Shown here one piece after another: positions 44,494 to 53,506 of a stretch of 64,000 nucleotides of DNA (the first letter of the stretch is position 1; every line of letters starts with the position of its first letter). Source of the DNA: JAENWD01 sp963796915 (GTDB lineage Bacteria > Acidobacteriota > Vicinamibacteria > Vicinamibacterales > JAENWD01); NCBI GenBank assembly GCA_963796915.1, contig CAWCNI010000004.1:2170001-2234000 (forward strand), in the 5' to 3' direction. Both the position numbers and the translations under genes were made by a program. The notes beneath the pieces were generated by a model. The model ran no database searches and was not told the DNA's origin. It was given only the letters and a program-made list of their open reading frames with translations.

Positions 44494-45888
44494 TCAGGCT
44501 TCCGTCCTGGGCTGGCGCAGCACGTCGATCAGGCGAGCGGGCAGCGCGAGAATCGCCTCGTGCGCCTCCTCTGGATCCGGACCGTGCTGAATCTTGTCGT
44601 TCAGCAGATAGAGGAACACCACGAGCAGGGCGAGATAGATCGCCGTGAACAGGATCAGGGAGAAGACCACCTGGCCGGTCGACAGCATGGGCGACACGGC
44701 CTCGGCCGTGCGCATCAGGCCCTGAACGATCCACGGCTGCCTGCCGACCTCCGCGGCCATCCACCCGGCCTGGTTGGCGACCTGCGGCGCGAACACGGCG
44801 AACACGAGCACCCAGAGCATGCCGCGCGACTGCTCGATCCGCCCCCGCCAGCCAAACACTGCAGCCGCCAGCGCAATCGCGAGCTGCGCGAACCCGAGAC
44901 CGACCATCAGGTGGTAGCTCTGGAAAGTCGCCTGCACGGGCGGGCGATCGGCGGGCGGCACATCGTTCAGCCCGGGCACGACCGTCGTGAAGTCGCCGCT
45001 CAGGAGGAAGCTCGATCCCCCCGGCAGGCTGAGCCCATGGACGGTACCTGCCTGCTCGTCCACCCACCCCACCATCCCGAGGTCGGCTGGCCCGGTGACG
45101 TAGTGGCCTTCCAGCGCCGCAAACTTCACGGGCTGGTATTTGGCGACATACGTCGCGCTGGCATGACCGGCGACCACCTGCAGGACGCTGGTCACCACCG
45201 CCACGATCGCCGCCACGCGCATCGACGCCATCGCAAAGCGCTGGTGCCGGTGCTTGAGCAGGCACCACGCGGCGACGCTCATGACGAGAAACGCGCCGGC
45301 CAGCCAGGCGCCGAACACCACGTGCGTCAGCCGCGTCATCGACGACGGGTTGAACACCAGCGCCCAGAAATCAGTGATCTCCGCGCGCCGGCCGAGCGGG
45401 CCCTGGACGATGTGATACCCGGCGGGGGTCTGCATCCAGGAGTTGGCGACGACGATCCAGACGGCGCTGAAGTGCGCGCCCAGACACACCATCGTCGTGC
45501 TGAAGAAGTGGACGCGCGGCGGGAGCAGATCCCAGCCGAACAGCAGCAGGGCGAGAAAACCAGACTCGAGAAAGAACGCGAAGATGCCCTCCGCGGCGAG
45601 CGCGCTGCCGAAGACGTCGCCGACGAACCGGGAATACGTCGCCCAGTTCGTGCCGAACTCGAACTCCATCACCAGGCCGGTCGCGACGCCGATGGCGAAC
45701 GTCAGCGCGAAGACTCGCGTCCAGAAGCGCGCCACCTGACGCCACAACGGGTTGCGCGTCCGCAGGTAGGCGGCCTCGACCACGACGAGGAACAGGCCGA
45801 GACCAATCGAGAGCGGCGGGTACAGGTAGTGGAACCCGATGGTCAGCGCAAACTGCACCCGCGACAACAGCACCACTGTCTCTGACAC
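44494..45888 (-). CDS. cydA: cytochrome bd quinol oxidase subunit I
   Basis: 464 residues, shorter than the 522 of E. coli. FALTIGFHYLYPPLSIGLG carries the heme b595 axial His near residue 20, and GWMAAEVGRQPW (about 385) is diagnostic. The shorter Q-loop between helices VI and VII resembles the CioA (cyanide-insensitive) group, but I cannot align it. High-affinity oxygen use suggests life with varying oxygen. Confidence 0.96.
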   Translation of the reverse strand: MSETVVLLSRVQFALTIGFHYLYPPLSIGLGLFLVVVEAAYLRTRNPLWRQVARFWTRVFALTFAIGVATGLVMEFEFGTNWATYSRFVGDVFGSALAAEGIFAFFLESGFLALLLFGWDLLPPRVHFFSTTMVCLGAHFSAVWIVVANSWMQTPAGYHIVQGPLGRRAEITDFWALVFNPSSMTRLTHVVFGAWLAGAFLVMSVAAWCLLKHRHQRFAMASMRVAAIVAVVTSVLQVVAGHASATYVAKYQPVKFAALEGHYVTGPADLGMVGWVDEQAGTVHGLSLPGGSSFLLSGDFTTVVPGLNDVPPADRPPVQATFQSYHLMVGLGFAQLAIALAAAVFGWRGRIEQSRGMLWVLVFAVFAPQVANQAGWMAAEVGRQPWIVQGLMRTAEAVSPMLSTGQVVFSLILFTAIYLALLVVFLYLLNDKIQHGPDPEEAHEAILALPARLIDVLRQPRTEA

Positions 45889-45945
45889 CGCCCAGGTCCT
45901 TCCTCTGAGGCGTTCTCGTCGCCGTCCGCGGTAAAGCCCGCGTGG

Positions 45946-47040
45946 CTAACCAGCGGGGTCCGGCTCGGTCCCGGAATGGACAGGAGCCGCGTGGGCCTCG
46001 GCTGCAGCCGGCTTCGCCTCCCTGGGGCCCTTGCCTGCCTTGGCTGCGTTGCCTTCCTTGGCTGCCTTGCCCTCCCTGCCCTCCTTGCCTTCCTTCGCCT
46101 TCTTGCCCTTCTTCGCCTTCGACGCCGCCTTGTCTCTCTGCTCCTGCTTTGCCTTCTTCGTCTGGCCTTCCTGCTCCAGTTCGCCGCGGACGAGCTTCAA
46201 CTCGTCGCGCTTGTGGGCATCGACTGTCGGATAGGCGAGATCGAGCTCCTCGAGCGCGTCGATGACGGCGGCGCCGACGACCAGACGGGTGAACCACTTG
46301 TGATCGGCGGGCACGACATACCACGGCGCGTGCGGCGTCGCCGTGTGGCGGATGGCATCCTCGTACGCCTCGCCGTAGGCGTCCCAGCAGGTGCGCTCCT
46401 TCACATCGGCCATCGAGAACTTCCAGTTCTTCTCCGGCACGCTCAGGCGGCTCAGGAATCGCTGCCGCTGCTCTTCCTTCGACACGTGCAGGAAGAACTT
46501 GCGGATGATGACGCCCTGTCGCGACAGGTAGCGCTCAATGCTGTTGATGTCCTCGTAGCGCTCCTTCCAGATGTCCTTGGTCACGAGCGACGGCGGCATG
46601 TGCTGCCCGTCGAGGATCTCGGGGTGCACGCGCACGACGAGGACTTCCTCGTAGTACGACCGGTTGAAGATGCCGATACGCCCGCGTTCCGGCATCGCCC
46701 TCATGGTCCGCCACAGGAAGTCGTGGTCGAGCTCCTCTGCCGACGGCGCCTTGAACGAGTAGACCTGGCAGCCCTGCGGGTTGATGCCGGACATCACGTG
46801 CTTGATCGTCCCGTCCTTGCCGGCGGCGTCCATCGCCTGGAAGACCAGCAGCACCGACCAGCGGTCCTGCGCATACAGCTTGTCCTGGAGTTCAGACAGC
46901 CGCGCGGTGCCTTCCTGGAGCAGCGCTTGCGCCCGTTCCTTGTTCTTGATGCCGTGCGTGTCGTTTGGACTGATGTCCTTCAAGCGGAACTTGCGGCCGT
47001 GGTCGACGCGAAAGCGCTTCAGAAAGTTCTGGATGTCCAT
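45946..47040 (-). CDS. ppk2: polyphosphate kinase 2 (PPK2) with a low-complexity tail
   Basis: 364 residues from ATG 47040. QAMDAAGKDGTIKHVMSGINPQG (Walker A, about residue 70), FNRSYYEEVLVVRVHPE (Walker B side) and RVGAAV.. with WYVVPADHKWFTRL are PPK2 marks. It transfers phosphate between polyphosphate and nucleotides. The C-terminal 70 residues are a Lys/Ala/Gly/Glu run (KAKEGKEGREGKAAKEGN), encoded by CCTTG/CCTTC-type repeats like those in the intergenic tract at 59230; the tail length may vary. Confidence 0.92.
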   Translation of the reverse strand: MDIQNFLKRFRVDHGRKFRLKDISPNDTHGIKNKERAQALLQEGTARLSELQDKLYAQDRWSVLLVFQAMDAAGKDGTIKHVMSGINPQGCQVYSFKAPSAEELDHDFLWRTMRAMPERGRIGIFNRSYYEEVLVVRVHPEILDGQHMPPSLVTKDIWKERYEDINSIERYLSRQGVIIRKFFLHVSKEEQRQRFLSRLSVPEKNWKFSMADVKERTCWDAYGEAYEDAIRHTATPHAPWYVVPADHKWFTRLVVGAAVIDALEELDLAYPTVDAHKRDELKLVRGELEQEGQTKKAKQEQRDKAASKAKKGKKAKEGKEGREGKAAKEGNAAKAGKGPREAKPAAAEAHAAPVHSGTEPDPAG

Positions 47041-47139
47041 GCACACCTCGGCGGATGACGTGCGCGTATTCTACAAACCTGGCGTCGGAGTTGCGAATCC
47101 GGGATCGCGGCACCTGGCGGAAGGCCGCAGCCCGCGGTT

Positions 47140-48926
47140 TCAGGCCGATTTTGGAACGGCGTCCTTGAACTGGAGCAGATAAAGGCGGAAATAGATGCCG
47201 CGCAGCGCCAGCAATTCCTGGTGGGTGCCGGCTTCGCGCAGGACGCCTTTGTGCAGCACCAGAATCCGGTCCATGTCCTGGATCGTCGACAGCCGGTGCG
47301 CGACCGCCACCGTCGTCCGCCCTGCCATCAGCACGCCGAGCGCTTCCTGGATGGTGTGCTCGGTCTCGGTGTCCACGCTCGAGGTGGCTTCGTCGAGGAT
47401 CAGAACCCGGCGGTCGAACGCCAGCGCGCGCGCGAACGACAACAATTGCTTCTGCCCGGTGGACAGCGTCGCCCCGCGTTCCGCCACCGGCGCGTCGTAC
47501 CCGTGGTCCAGCGCTTCGATGAAGCGGCCCGCGCGAACCGCCACCGCCGCGCGCTTCAGCGCCGCGTCGTCGATGGAGCGCTCGCCAAGCCTGATGTTTT
47601 CGCCGATGGTGCCGGAAAACAGGTGCACGTCCTGCAGGACCAGCGCGAACAGCTGCCGCAATGTCTGCAGCTCGAGCTGCCGGATGTCGATGCCATCCAC
47701 GAGAATGCGGCCGCGCTGCACGTCGTAGAAGCGCAGCAGCAGGCTGATGATCGTCGTCTTGCCGGAACCCGTCGCGCCGACCAGACCGACGCGCTGGCCG
47801 GGCCGGACTTCGAACGACACGTCCTTCAACACCCAGTCCTCGCCGTTGTAGGCGAACCAGACGTGATCGAAGACGATGTGCGCCGCCAGGGGCGCGCCGG
47901 GCACGACCGGCGTCTCCGGCCTGGTGATGGTGGCGGGCGTGTCGAGCAGCGCGAAGATGCGCTCGGAGGACGCCATCGCGGCCTGCAGGATGTTGAACTT
48001 CTCCGACATGTCGCTGATCGGCCGGTAGAAGCGGGCGGAATACTGCAGGAAAGCGACCAGGACGCCAAGCGTCAGGGTGCCGGCCATCACCTGCAGCCCG
48101 CCAAACCAGATGATGATCGACGCGGCGAGCGCGCCGACGATTTCGATCGCCGGGTAGAAGACGGCGTAGTAGAAGATCGAGTCGATGTTCGCGTCCCGAT
48201 GCGCGCGGTTGATGTCGTCGAACTGCGTGAAGTTGCGCGGCTCCCGCCGGAACAGCTGCACCGTCGCCATGCCGGTCAGGTTCTCCTGGAGGAACGCGTT
48301 GATGCGCGCGATGAGCCCGCGCACGACCCGGTACGACTCGCGCACGTGCCGCCGAAACCACTGCGTGACCACGACGATCAGCGGCAGGACGATGAAGCTG
48401 GCGAGCGCAAGCTTCCAGCTCATGCCGAGCATGACGATCATGATGCCGGCCAGCGTGAACACGTCGCCGAACACCGCCACCACACCCGACGTGAACAGGT
48501 CGTTGAGGACGTCCACGTCGCTCGTAACGCGCGTCATCAGGCGGCCGACGGGGTTGCGATCGTAGAATCGCAGGTCCAGCCGCTGGAGATGGTCGTACAT
48601 CTCCATGCGGAGGTCGTACATGATGCGCTGCCCGGTCAACTGCATCACGAACGTCTGCAGGTATTCGAGCCCGAACCCGACCACGAGCACCGCCAGATAG
48701 GCAAGCGCCAGCGACGACAGGCCCGGACAAGTCCCCTTGCGCAATGTACCTGATCGATCGCCAGCCGCGTCAGATACGGCGGCGCCAGCTGCAGCACCGA
48801 GTCCGTGATGATCGCCGCCAGCGCGATGAGCACCGGGACCCAATACGGGCGCAGGTATTTCAACAGCCGCTTCATCAGCCGGCTGTCATACGCTTTTCCG
48901 ACTACGTCGTCATCGTGGGCAGACAT
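47140..48926 (-). CDS. ABC exporter subunit (consensus site), frameshifted near the N-terminus
   Basis: From ATG 48926: MKRLLKYLRPYWVPVLIALAAIITDSVLQL, then the frame moves near 48748 and 48730. Removing an extra G at each place gives DQYIAQGDLSGLSSLALAYLAV. After that about 530 intact residues follow: six membrane helices, Walker A GATGSGKTT, LSTGQKQLLSFARAL, Walker B VLILDEATSSVD and H-loop AVAHRLS. It pairs with the exporter upstream (49053) to form a heterodimer like YheI/YheH (BmrCD). This subunit carries the complete Walker B glutamate. The substrate is unknown. Confidence 0.92.
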
Positions 48927-48939
48927 AAATACTCAGTGC

Positions 48940-49045
48940 CGAGTGAAGGTGCCGAAGTGCAGCAGTGCTGCGAGTGCGGCAGTGCGTGCTCGGAGCTGTC
49001 GAGCGGTGCCGCAGCTCCGCACTCGAGCACCCCGCACTCTGCACT
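48940..49045. repeat. 8-mer word tract between the two ABC genes
   Basis: Words GTGCCGAA, GTGCAGCA, GTGCTGCG, GTGCGGCA followed by reverse ones (CACTCGAG, CACCCCGC, CACTCTGC) lie in the 126-bp gap. It belongs to the same family as the tracts at 22255 and 59045. Confidence 0.65.
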
Positions 49046-49052
49046 GCAATCA

Positions 49053-50850
49053 TCAGCCCCCTTCAATCGCCTCGAGCTCCTCCTCGAGCAGCTGCTTCCG
49101 GTGGAGGTCGGCGTAGCGGCCGTCCTGCGCGATCAGCCCGTCGTGCGTCCCGCGCTCGACGATGCGGCCGTCGTCGAGGACGAGAATGAGGTCCGCGTCA
49201 CGGACGGTGGAGACGCGGTGCGCGACGATGAGGCACGTGCGGCCCTGGCGCACCGTGCGCAGGCGCGCCAGGATTTCTTCCTCCGTGTAGGTATCCACCG
49301 CCGACAGCGCGTCGTCCAGCACGAGGACGCGCGGGTTCGCCGCCAGCGCGCGGGCGAGGGAGGTCCGCTGCTTCTGGCCGCCGGACAACGTGATGCCGCG
49401 CTCGCCGACCAGTGTGTCGAGGCCGCGCGGGAAGTCCGCGACGTCCTTGTCCAGCCGTGAGTCTGCGGCCGCCTGCTCGACGATCGGCCGGCGCGCGTCC
49501 GGGCGAGAGTGACGCGACATCGGGCGAGAACGCGATGTTCGCTTCGATGGTGTCTGAAAAGAGGAACGGCTCCTGCGGCGCCATGGCGACGATGCGCCGG
49601 AGCGTGACCAGCCGCAGGTCGCGGACGTCGACGCCGTCGATCAGGACGGTGCCCGGCGGCGGGTCCAGCAGCCGCGCGAGCAATTGCAGCAGCGTGGACT
49701 TGCCGCTCCCTGTCGCTCCGATGATGGCGGCAGTCTGCCCCGGCTGGATGTCGGCCGTGATGTCGTCGAGGACGCGCCGGCCGTTGTAGCCGAACGACAG
49801 GTGCCGGAACTCGACCAGCCCTTTCACCGCAGCCGGGTCCAGCGGGACCGGGACCTCCGGATCAGCGATTGCCGGCGCCTCGTCGAGAATCTCGAGCATG
49901 CGCTTCCACGACGCGGATCCCCGCTGCAGCATGTTGGTGACCCAGCCGAACGCGATCATCGGCCAGCTGAGCATCACCAGGTACGCGTTGAACGCGACCA
50001 GCTCGCCTACGGAGATGCGGCCCGTGATCACGTCGCGGCTGCCCTGCCAGAGGACGAGCAGCGCGCCGAACCCGAGCAATAGCGTCATGCTCGGATAGAA
50101 CGCGCCCTGAAGCCGGATCAGGCCGCGGTTGCGTTCGATGTATTCCTCGTTCGCGACCCTGAACTTGTCGAGCTCGAAGGCTTCCTGCCCGTAGGCACGG
50201 ACAACGCGGACGCCGGACAGGTTTTCCTGCGCCACGGCGCTCAGCTCGGACAGCTGAGCCTGGATGCGCTCGAACCTGCGGTGGATCGCGCTGCCGAACA
50301 GCTTCACGGACACCGAGACCAGCGGCAGCGGCAGCAGGCCAATAAAGGTGAGCCGCATGTCGATCGACAGCATCAGAACGATGGCGACCACGAACACGAG
50401 GACCGTCTGGGTGGCGTACATCACCGACGGCCCGGCCATCATCCTCACGGCGTTGAGGTCGTTGGTCGCGCGCGACATCAGGTCGCCTGTGCGATGCGTC
50501 CTGAAATACTCCGGCGGCAGGCGCTCGAGGTGCGCGAAGAAGTCATTGCGCAGGTCGTATTCCATCTCGCGCGACACGCCGATGATGATGCGGCGCATCA
50601 GATAGCGGAACAGACCGCCGACGGTGGCAATGGCGAACAGCAGCGCCGCGTAGTAGCCCAGCTTCCCGCGCGTGACCCCGTGCTGCAGGTCGTCGACGGC
50701 AAACTTCAGCACCCACGGCGCGAGCAGCTGGATGGCGGTCGTCGCCAGGATACAGCCGAGGCCCGCGGCCAGCGTCCGTCGATGACGTCCGAAATATGGA
50801 AGCAGCCGCCGGAGGGGCGAGACCCCGGATCCGGCACCGGAGGGCGGCAT
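49053..50850 (-). CDS. ABC exporter subunit (degenerate site), one frameshift
   Basis: From ATG 50850: six membrane helices with RTHRTGDLMSRATNDLNAVRMMAG, Walker A GATGSGKST and TLRRIVAMAPQEPFLFSDTIEANIAFSPDVASLSP. The frame then shifts near 49505 (one extra C in CCCGG) and continues with DARRPIVEQAAADSRLDKDV, LSGGQKQRTSLARALA and Walker B VLVLDDALSAVD. The catalytic Glu is Asp, the mark of the degenerate partner in heterodimeric exporters. It precedes the 47140 subunit on the same strand. Confidence 0.92.
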
Positions 50851-50993
50851 TCCTCCGAGTATAACGTGTGCTATTCTGGAGTGCCTTCCCCAGAGGGCCC
50901 GTCTCCACACCAAGACCGCGGTTCCTTCCCAGCGAACCTCGCGTGGATCGACGGCCGGTAATGTTCCAACAGTCCGGGGCCGAGAAGACGACT

Positions 50994-51821
50994 ATGCCCA
51001 GAGTTCGTGTGCCCGGCATCGCGCGCAGCGCGGCCGGCGCCCTTGTGATGATTCTGGCGGCCGCAGCCTCCGCCAGTGCGCAATACGGACGGCCGTCGAT
51101 GAGCGACCCGGCCATCGGCGAGAAATATCATGTCGAGGCCGTCCTCAATTTCTGGAACCCCGACCTCGAGGCCCAGATCTCGAGTGAGTCACTCGGGATC
51201 ATCGGGAGCGACGTCAATCTCAAGGCCGACCTCGGGTACGTGGACAAGTCGATCCGTGAATTCCGGCTGGTGCTGAGGCCCGGGAAGAAGCACAAGTTCC
51301 GCGTCGCGTACACGCCCGTGCATTACCAGGGGGACGTCATCCTGACGCGCGACGTCATCTTCAACGGCATCGAGTTCAAGGTCGGCCTGCCGATCCAGAC
51401 AGAGTTCAAGTGGAACACCTGGCGCTTCGGCTATGAGTACGACTTCGTCTACACCGACCGCGGCTACGTCGGCTTCATCGTCGAGGTGAGAGAAACCGAT
51501 GCCAGCCTGTCGCTGGCGAGCCCGATCGACAACGAGTTCACCAGGGCGCGGGGACCGATTCCGGCCATCGGCGGCACGGGCCGGTTCTATCCGATCAAGA
51601 ACCTGTCGATCACCGGCGAGGTGACCGGGTTCAAGCTGCCGGATATCGACCGCTATCAGGGCGATTTCATCGACTACGACTTCTACGGCACTTTCAACTT
51701 CACGCAGAATTTCGGTGTCCAGGGCGGCTACCGGAAGCTGGATGCCAGCTATCTGGCCCGCAGGGACTCCGGCTCGCTGAACCTGAAGGGGCTGTATTTT
51801 ACCGGCGTCGTCAGGTTCTAG
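50994..51821 (+). CDS. outer-membrane beta-barrel protein
   Basis: 275 residues from ATG 50994 (ATG 50961 also in frame; the signal peptide IARSAAGALVMILAAAASASA fits the later start). The mature protein has regular alternating strands ending in a terminal Phe (FTGVVRF), a mark of outer-membrane barrels. Segments like KHKFRVAYTPVHYQGDVILTR and WRFGYEYDFVYTDRGYVGFIV alternate aromatic and polar residues. Family not recognised. It is divergent from the ABC exporter pair. Confidence 0.7.
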   Translation: MPRVRVPGIARSAAGALVMILAAAASASAQYGRPSMSDPAIGEKYHVEAVLNFWNPDLEAQISSESLGIIGSDVNLKADLGYVDKSIREFRLVLRPGKKHKFRVAYTPVHYQGDVILTRDVIFNGIEFKVGLPIQTEFKWNTWRFGYEYDFVYTDRGYVGFIVEVRETDASLSLASPIDNEFTRARGPIPAIGGTGRFYPIKNLSITGEVTGFKLPDIDRYQGDFIDYDFYGTFNFTQNFGVQGGYRKLDASYLARRDSGSLNLKGLYFTGVVRF

Positions 51822-51868
51822 GCCCAATCGCACACAGCGCCCTGTCGCGGAGATAATCCCGTGACAGG

Positions 51869-53494
51869 GTGACTCCCCGCTCCCGCCCTTCGAGCTATCC
51901 GCGCGCCACGCTGCTGGCAGCCTTCGTGCTGCTGGCGCTCGTGCACACCTGGCCGCTGGCACGCTACCCCTCGTCGCGATCGCGTGTCGACAGCGCGGAC
52001 GGCGCGCTCAACGCGTGGATCATCTCCTGGGTCGCCCACGCGCTGCCTCGGCACCCAACGCAGTTGTTCGACGCCCCGATCTTCCACCCGTCGCGTCTCA
52101 CCCTCGCGTATTCCGAGCCGCTGATCGTGCAGGGCGTCATCGCGATGCCAGTGCGGGCGTTGGGAGGATCTCCCGCGCTCGCGTTCAACGTCGCGCTGCT
52201 GGCGGGCCTGACGCTGACGGGTTGGGCGGTGGCGCTGCTCGCCTGGCGCACGACAGGAAGTCTCCTCGCCGCGATACTGGCGGGATCGGCGGCCGCGTTC
52301 AACGCGCACACCCTGATGCGCCTGCCGCACCTTCAGGCGCTGCACCTGGAATTCGTCCCGCTGGCCCTGCTGGCCCTCGACCGGTTGACGCTGTCGGGCC
52401 GTGTCCGTGACGGCGGGCTGATGGGGCTGGCGCTGGCCCTTCAGGCGCTGGCGTCGATTTACGCACTCGTCTTTGCGGGCTGGGCCGTCGCGTGGGCGGC
52501 GCTGGCGTCGGCGACGTTTGCCTCGAACCGCCGGCGGTTCTGGACAGGCGTGCTGACGGCTGGTGCGGTCGCGGTCGTGCTGCTTGCTCCGCTCCTGTCG
52601 CCGTACTACGCCGTCTCACGCCAGGAAGGACTGAGGCGAGACGTTCTTGAAGCGCAGCGGTTTGCGTCCACGTGGCAGGACTATCTGTTTACCGGCGCGC
52701 GGTTTCATTACTCGCACTGGAGCGCCGCATTTTCCTCGGGCGCGGACGCGAACTTCCCCGGCATCGTGGTGTCGCTGCTGGCGGCTGTGGGCCTGGGAAC
52801 CGGATGGCGTGGCAATCGGCACGTCAGGGTCGCAGCAGCCATCACGATGGGATCCGTGCTGTTTTCAATCCTTCCCCGCGTCCCGGGCTTCGCCTGGACA
52901 CACGATCACGTCGTTGCCCTCTCGGCCATTCGCGGCTACTCGCGTGCCGGCGAGATGGCCCTCATCGGACTCGCAATGCTGGCGGCGCACGGCCTGGTCC
53001 ACATCCAGTCGCACTGCCGGACGGCATTTGCGTGGTTCGCGATCGCGACGTGCGCCATCGTGCTGGTCAACCTCGAGGCTCTCCGCGCGCCGATCGACTT
53101 GGCCCCGTTTGCCGGCATCCCGCGAATCTACGAAGAGATCGACGACCAGCCTGATGGCGCGGTGCTGGAGCTGCCAATCCACGGTCCGGGCGCCGAGTTT
53201 CACAACGCGCCCTACATGCTGAGCGGCACCGAGCACTGGCGACCGCTGGTCAACGGCTACAGCGGCTTCCTGCCGCCGGACTACGCGGCCATCTGCGCCA
53301 CGCTTCATCAGTTCCCGGATGCGGCCTCGCTCGCCTGGCTGCGCGCGGCGCATGTCACGACGGTGGTGCTTCACCGGGCGGAGTTCGCGAGGCTGAAAGG
53401 CGAATCACAGCTGGCACGCATCGACGCCAGCCCCGACCTTGCCGAGTCGGCACACGGGGGCGATATCGAGGTGCTGACAGTGAAGCGTCAGTGA
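51869..53494 (+). CDS. large GT-C-like membrane protein, paralogue of 56220
   Basis: 541 residues from GTG 51869. Ten or so membrane helices follow an N-terminal one (TLLAAFVLLALVHTWPLAR). The first loop has DSADGALNAWIISWVAHALPRHPTQLFDAPIFHP, closely matching the gene at 56220 (DTADGLFSIWVVSWVAHALTTNPGSLYNANIFFP). The pattern suits membrane glycosyltransferases of the GT-C/ArnT-like type, with polar loop residues. The C-terminal half is periplasmic, including VLELPIHGPGAEFH and VNGYSGFLPPDY. Substrate unknown. Confidence 0.7.
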   Translation: MTPRSRPSSYPRATLLAAFVLLALVHTWPLARYPSSRSRVDSADGALNAWIISWVAHALPRHPTQLFDAPIFHPSRLTLAYSEPLIVQGVIAMPVRALGGSPALAFNVALLAGLTLTGWAVALLAWRTTGSLLAAILAGSAAAFNAHTLMRLPHLQALHLEFVPLALLALDRLTLSGRVRDGGLMGLALALQALASIYALVFAGWAVAWAALASATFASNRRRFWTGVLTAGAVAVVLLAPLLSPYYAVSRQEGLRRDVLEAQRFASTWQDYLFTGARFHYSHWSAAFSSGADANFPGIVVSLLAAVGLGTGWRGNRHVRVAAAITMGSVLFSILPRVPGFAWTHDHVVALSAIRGYSRAGEMALIGLAMLAAHGLVHIQSHCRTAFAWFAIATCAIVLVNLEALRAPIDLAPFAGIPRIYEEIDDQPDGAVLELPIHGPGAEFHNAPYMLSGTEHWRPLVNGYSGFLPPDYAAICATLHQFPDAASLAWLRAAHVTTVVLHRAEFARLKGESQLARIDASPDLAESAHGGDIEVLTVKRQ

Positions 53495-53506
53495 GGCTGC
53501 GACCGA

